Shown here piece by piece: positions 61,152 to 64,000 of a stretch of 64,000 nucleotides of DNA (position 1 is the first letter of the stretch; every line of letters starts with the position of its first letter). Both the position numbers and the translations under genes were made by a program. Origin of the DNA: Bacteroidaceae bacterium (GTDB lineage: Bacteria; Bacteroidota; Bacteroidia; Bacteroidales; Bacteroidaceae); assembly GCA_017509605.1 (NCBI GenBank), contig JAFWPH010000028.1:24643-88642 (forward strand), in the 5' to 3' direction. The notes under the pieces are model-generated. The model was given only the letters and a program-made list of their open reading frames with translations, made no database searches and was not told the origin of the DNA.

Positions 61152-64000
61152 ATGAAGACAAGAATAGCCACCCTATTTTTTACTTTGATTTCCGTTGCAC
61201 TCACACAGGCGCAGGATACCATATCGCTTGCGGGCGAATGGGATTTCAGCACCAGCGGAACAGGATTGACCAGCGTTCCATCGACCAGGCAGACATCCAT
61301 CACGTCGAAGGGGCAGAGTGACGAACGATCCTACGACGGCACTGCCGTGAAGTTCGGCGACACCATCATCTTGCCAGCCTCCATGCCCGAGCGCGACAAA
61401 GGTAATGAGGTGACGGCAGAGACACAGTGGGTGGGTTCGCTCTATGACTCGTCGTACTATTTCAATCCTTACATGAAGAAATACAGGGAGCGTGGCAATG
61501 TGAAGTTTCCCTTCTTCCTGACGCCGAACCGCCATTATGTGGGCAAGGCCTGGTACCGCCGTCAGGTGGATATACCCAAGACGTGGAAAGGTCGGCACAT
61601 CACCCTCTTGCTGGAACGTCCGCACATTACGACAACGGTATGGGTGAACGGCATACGAGTGGGCAGTGAGGAGTCGCTGTCTGTCCCCCACAGCTATGAC
61701 CTTACCGGTTGCTTGAAAACAGGTAGTAACGAGATCTGCATTGAAGTGGACAACGACCCCGACAAGGTAGGTGTAGGGCAGGACTCCCACAGTGTGACCG
61801 ACCAGACCCAAGGCGACTGGAACGGCATTGTCGGGAAGATGGAGCTTGTGTCCGAGCCAGCGGTCTTTATCGAGCATATCGATGTCTTTCCCAATATTCA
61901 GAGCCATTGCGCTGGAGTGGAGCTCAGAATAGGCCAGAAAAGCCGGAATAACCATGCTTACCGAACCCTCCGGCTCGAGGCCGAACTCTTCAACAGCGAC
62001 AAAATCCAGCGCATAGACACCCTCATCCGCATTACTGCCCAGCAAACCAAAAGCGACAGCACCTGGACCTACATCTTCGCCACCCTCCATGGTCTGAGCG
62101 AACTCTGGGATGAATACTCCCCAGCCCTCTATCGTCTGAAAGCCACCCTCGCCAATGGCGCAACCAAGAGCACCACTTTCGGTATGCGCGAGATCACCAT
62201 CGACGGCCGTCATATCTTGGTGAACGGCAAGCGTGTCATGTTGCGGGGAACCGTGGAGAACTGCTGTTTTCCCAACACGGGCTATCCACCGACAGAGAAG
62301 GCCGAGTGGGAGCGTGTGTTCCGCATCTGCAAACGCTACGGTCTCAACCATGTGCGTTTCCATTCCTATTGTCCTCCAGAGGCTGCTTTCGATGCTGCCG
62401 ACATCGTGGGCATATACCTTCAGCCAGAGGGTCCCTCATGGCCCAATCATGGTGTGTCGTTGGGCAGGGGCGAGAAGATTGACACCTATCTGATGGACGA
62501 GACCAAGCGGATGACAGAGACCTACGGCAATCATCCCTCGTTCACCATGCTCTGTGCCGGCAACGAGCCCCGCGGCAACTGGGTAAAGTGGGTATCGGAC
62601 TTCGTGGACTACTGGAAGCGGACCGACTCACGACGTATCTACACAGGCGCCTCGGTGGGCGGCGGCTGGCAATGGCAACCCCACAACCAATACCACGTGA
62701 AGGCCGGTGCAAGGGGTCTGGACTGGGGCAGACAGCCACAATCAATGGATGATTTCACCCCTGGCATCACTTCGTTCTACGACAAGGCCACACGGACCAC
62801 TTACACCATCAACGAGCCCTTCGTCACCCACGAATGCGGTCAGTGGTGCGCCTTCCCAGATTTTGAAGAGACTCGACAATACACTGGTGTGAACCAGCCG
62901 AAGAACTTTGAGATTTTCAGTGACATTCTCGCTGACCACGACATGAGCGACATGGCGCGGAAATTCCTCATGAGCAGTGGCAAACTCCAGACCCTTTGTT
63001 ATAAATACGAGATAGAACGCATTCACCGCACCCCTGACTACGCCGGCTACCAACTGCTGAGCCTCAATGACTACAGTGGACAAGGCACCGCACTGGTGGG
63101 TGTCCTGAATGTGTTTTTCCGTGAGAAAGGCTATTGCAACGCAAGCGACTTCACTGAGTTCTGCTCCGATCTGGTTCCACTGGCCAAGTTCCCGAAGTTC
63201 ACGTTCAAGAACACTGAGAGCGCAACCATAGGCATCGCCATCTCCAATTACACAGGACAGGAGATCGCGGGCAAGGTGGCGCATTTCCGCATCACCCATG
63301 AAGACGGGCGCATAGAGCGTCAGGGAGTGGTAGGTGGTGGCAAGGAGATCGCTGTAGGCTACAACGACTACGGAGAGATCCCTCTGCCGTTGAGTTCTAT
63401 TCAGAAGGCAGAGAAGATGACCTTGACGGTAGCGGTCGAGGGTCACCACAACCACTGGGACTTCTGGGTCTATCCTGATGAGCAGACAGACAATGTATCG
63501 GCCGACGGCATCCTTATCACCGACAGTTTGGACGACAAGGCGTTGAAAGTGTTGGAGGCAGGTGGAAAGGTGTTGATTGTCTCCCCAGGCAAGATCACCT
63601 ACGGAAAAGACATTGTGCAACACTACCTGCCCGTGTTCTGGAACACCAGTTGGTTTAAGATGCGTCCGCCCCACACCACGGGCGCTTACATCGACCGTCA
63701 GCATCCCGTCTTCCGCGACTTCCCCACCGACGACTTCAGCAACCTCAACTGGTGGGAGTTGCTCCACAACGCACAGGTGATGCAACTGACCGATTTCCCC
63801 AAGGGTTTCCATCCCATCGTGCAGAGTATCGACACCTGGTTCATCAGCCGTAAGGTCGGTATGCTCATTGAGGCCAACGTCTTGAACGGCAAGGTGGTGA
63901 TGACCAGCATGGACATCACGAACCACCTCGACCAGAGGGTGGTGGCTCGCCAATTGCGGCGTTCCATCCTCAATTACATGAAAAGCGATGACTTCCGTCC
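61152..64000 (+). CDS. GH2-family glycoside hydrolase (cut by window edge)
   Basis: Exported enzyme, open for 949 codons to the window edge; signal peptide MKTRIATLFFTLISVALTQA. N-terminal sugar-binding jelly roll (VGKAWYRRQVDIPKTWKGRH, TTVWVNGIRVGSEESLSVPH), Ig-like domain, and TIM barrel with the GH2 acid/base motif CAGNEPRGN (Glu472). Later residues (about 650-949) include a beta-rich domain and a Rossmann-like part (LEAGGKVLIVSPGKITYGKD). GH2 covers galactosidases, galacturonidases and others; the rhamnogalacturonan neighbours suggest a pectin side-chain or backbone role. The C-terminus lies outside the window. Confidence 0.85.
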   Translation, partial: MKTRIATLFFTLISVALTQAQDTISLAGEWDFSTSGTGLTSVPSTRQTSITSKGQSDERSYDGTAVKFGDTIILPASMPERDKGNEVTAETQWVGSLYDSSYYFNPYMKKYRERGNVKFPFFLTPNRHYVGKAWYRRQVDIPKTWKGRHITLLLERPHITTTVWVNGIRVGSEESLSVPHSYDLTGCLKTGSNEICIEVDNDPDKVGVGQDSHSVTDQTQGDWNGIVGKMELVSEPAVFIEHIDVFPNIQSHCAGVELRIGQKSRNNHAYRTLRLEAELFNSDKIQRIDTLIRITAQQTKSDSTWTYIFATLHGLSELWDEYSPALYRLKATLANGATKSTTFGMREITIDGRHILVNGKRVMLRGTVENCCFPNTGYPPTEKAEWERVFRICKRYGLNHVRFHSYCPPEAAFDAADIVGIYLQPEGPSWPNHGVSLGRGEKIDTYLMDETKRMTETYGNHPSFTMLCAGNEPRGNWVKWVSDFVDYWKRTDSRRIYTGASVGGGWQWQPHNQYHVKAGARGLDWGRQPQSMDDFTPGITSFYDKATRTTYTINEPFVTHECGQWCAFPDFEETRQYTGVNQPKNFEIFSDILADHDMSDMARKFLMSSGKLQTLCYKYEIERIHRTPDYAGYQLLSLNDYSGQGTALVGVLNVFFREKGYCNASDFTEFCSDLVPLAKFPKFTFKNTESATIGIAISNYTGQEIAGKVAHFRITHEDGRIERQGVVGGGKEIAVGYNDYGEIPLPLSSIQKAEKMTLTVAVEGHHNHWDFWVYPDEQTDNVSADGILITDSLDDKALKVLEAGGKVLIVSPGKITYGKDIVQHYLPVFWNTSWFKMRPPHTTGAYIDRQHPVFRDFPTDDFSNLNWWELLHNAQVMQLTDFPKGFHPIVQSIDTWFISRKVGMLIEANVLNGKVVMTSMDITNHLDQRVVARQLRRSILNYMKSDDFR

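Noticed and set aside
61173..62363. Minus-strand open frame of 396 codons
   Set aside because: Antisense to the GH2 gene, which has a signal peptide and catalytic motif in the plus frame.

Overview
The window looks like a chromosomal piece of a Prevotella/Segatella-type member of the Bacteroidales. The evidence is a SusC/SusD fructan locus, type IX secretion tails, lipoproteins with short lipoboxes, few Shine-Dalgarno sequences, and many promoters fitting the Bacteroidetes form (TTTG, about 19 bases, then TAnnTTTG). No rRNA, tRNA, CRISPR array, complete insertion sequence or phage was seen.

Layout. 1-3122: RND efflux pump (permease cut by the window edge, plus lipoprotein adaptor) with a divergent AraC-type regulator. 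3282-4187: ketopantoate-reductase-like gene. 4316-8503: glycan-building cluster (GT14-like branching transferase, acyltransferase, two more glycosyltransferases). 8647-13537: AAA ATPase, then lipoproteins (two VCBS/XAC2610-like, one SUMF1-fold) and a GNAT/zinc-ribbon fusion. 13932-21503: CotH/lamin-tail protein, WYL regulator, small membrane protein, lipoprotein, M64 peptidase with a T9SS tail, Asn/Gly-repeat protein. 21679-25236 (minus): SpmAB fusion and two L,D-transpeptidases flanking an SH3-repeat protein. 25385-31665: SAM-II-like riboswitch, metK, LOG-type hydrolase, DUF4271, hemD-like gene, rnpA, yidD, tatD-like gene, GH43-like lipoprotein.

31775-33224 holds an ATPase remnant and then a self-contained unit: promoter, three very small ORFs (two of them hydrophobic single-helix peptides with similar leaders) and a strong terminator. 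33390-48600: DUF389 protein overlapping a transmembrane PBP-AraC regulator, then a fructan utilisation locus (SusC, SusD, surface binding protein, two GH32 enzymes, MFS transporter, fructokinase). The susC leader carries two mutually exclusive long hairpins, the second followed by a T-run, so attenuation is a real possibility.

48838-54705 (minus): secreted-protein operon (BspA-type LRR protein, InlB-repeat/cohesin/dockerin protein, cohesin-like protein, 56-residue peptide) behind a long structured leader with a perfect promoter. 55388-55951: gene debris. 55964-64000: rhamnogalacturonan genes (GH105, DUF6250 plus PL26-like lyase, GH2 cut by the window edge).

Best leads for new biology: the tiny-ORF transcript at 32519-33224, the switch-like susC leader at 36500-36648, the TTTAACTCCC leader repeats found upstream of four unrelated genes, and the structured leader at 54781-54898. 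All functional statements come from reading the sequence and from remembered family knowledge; no search or folding program was run.
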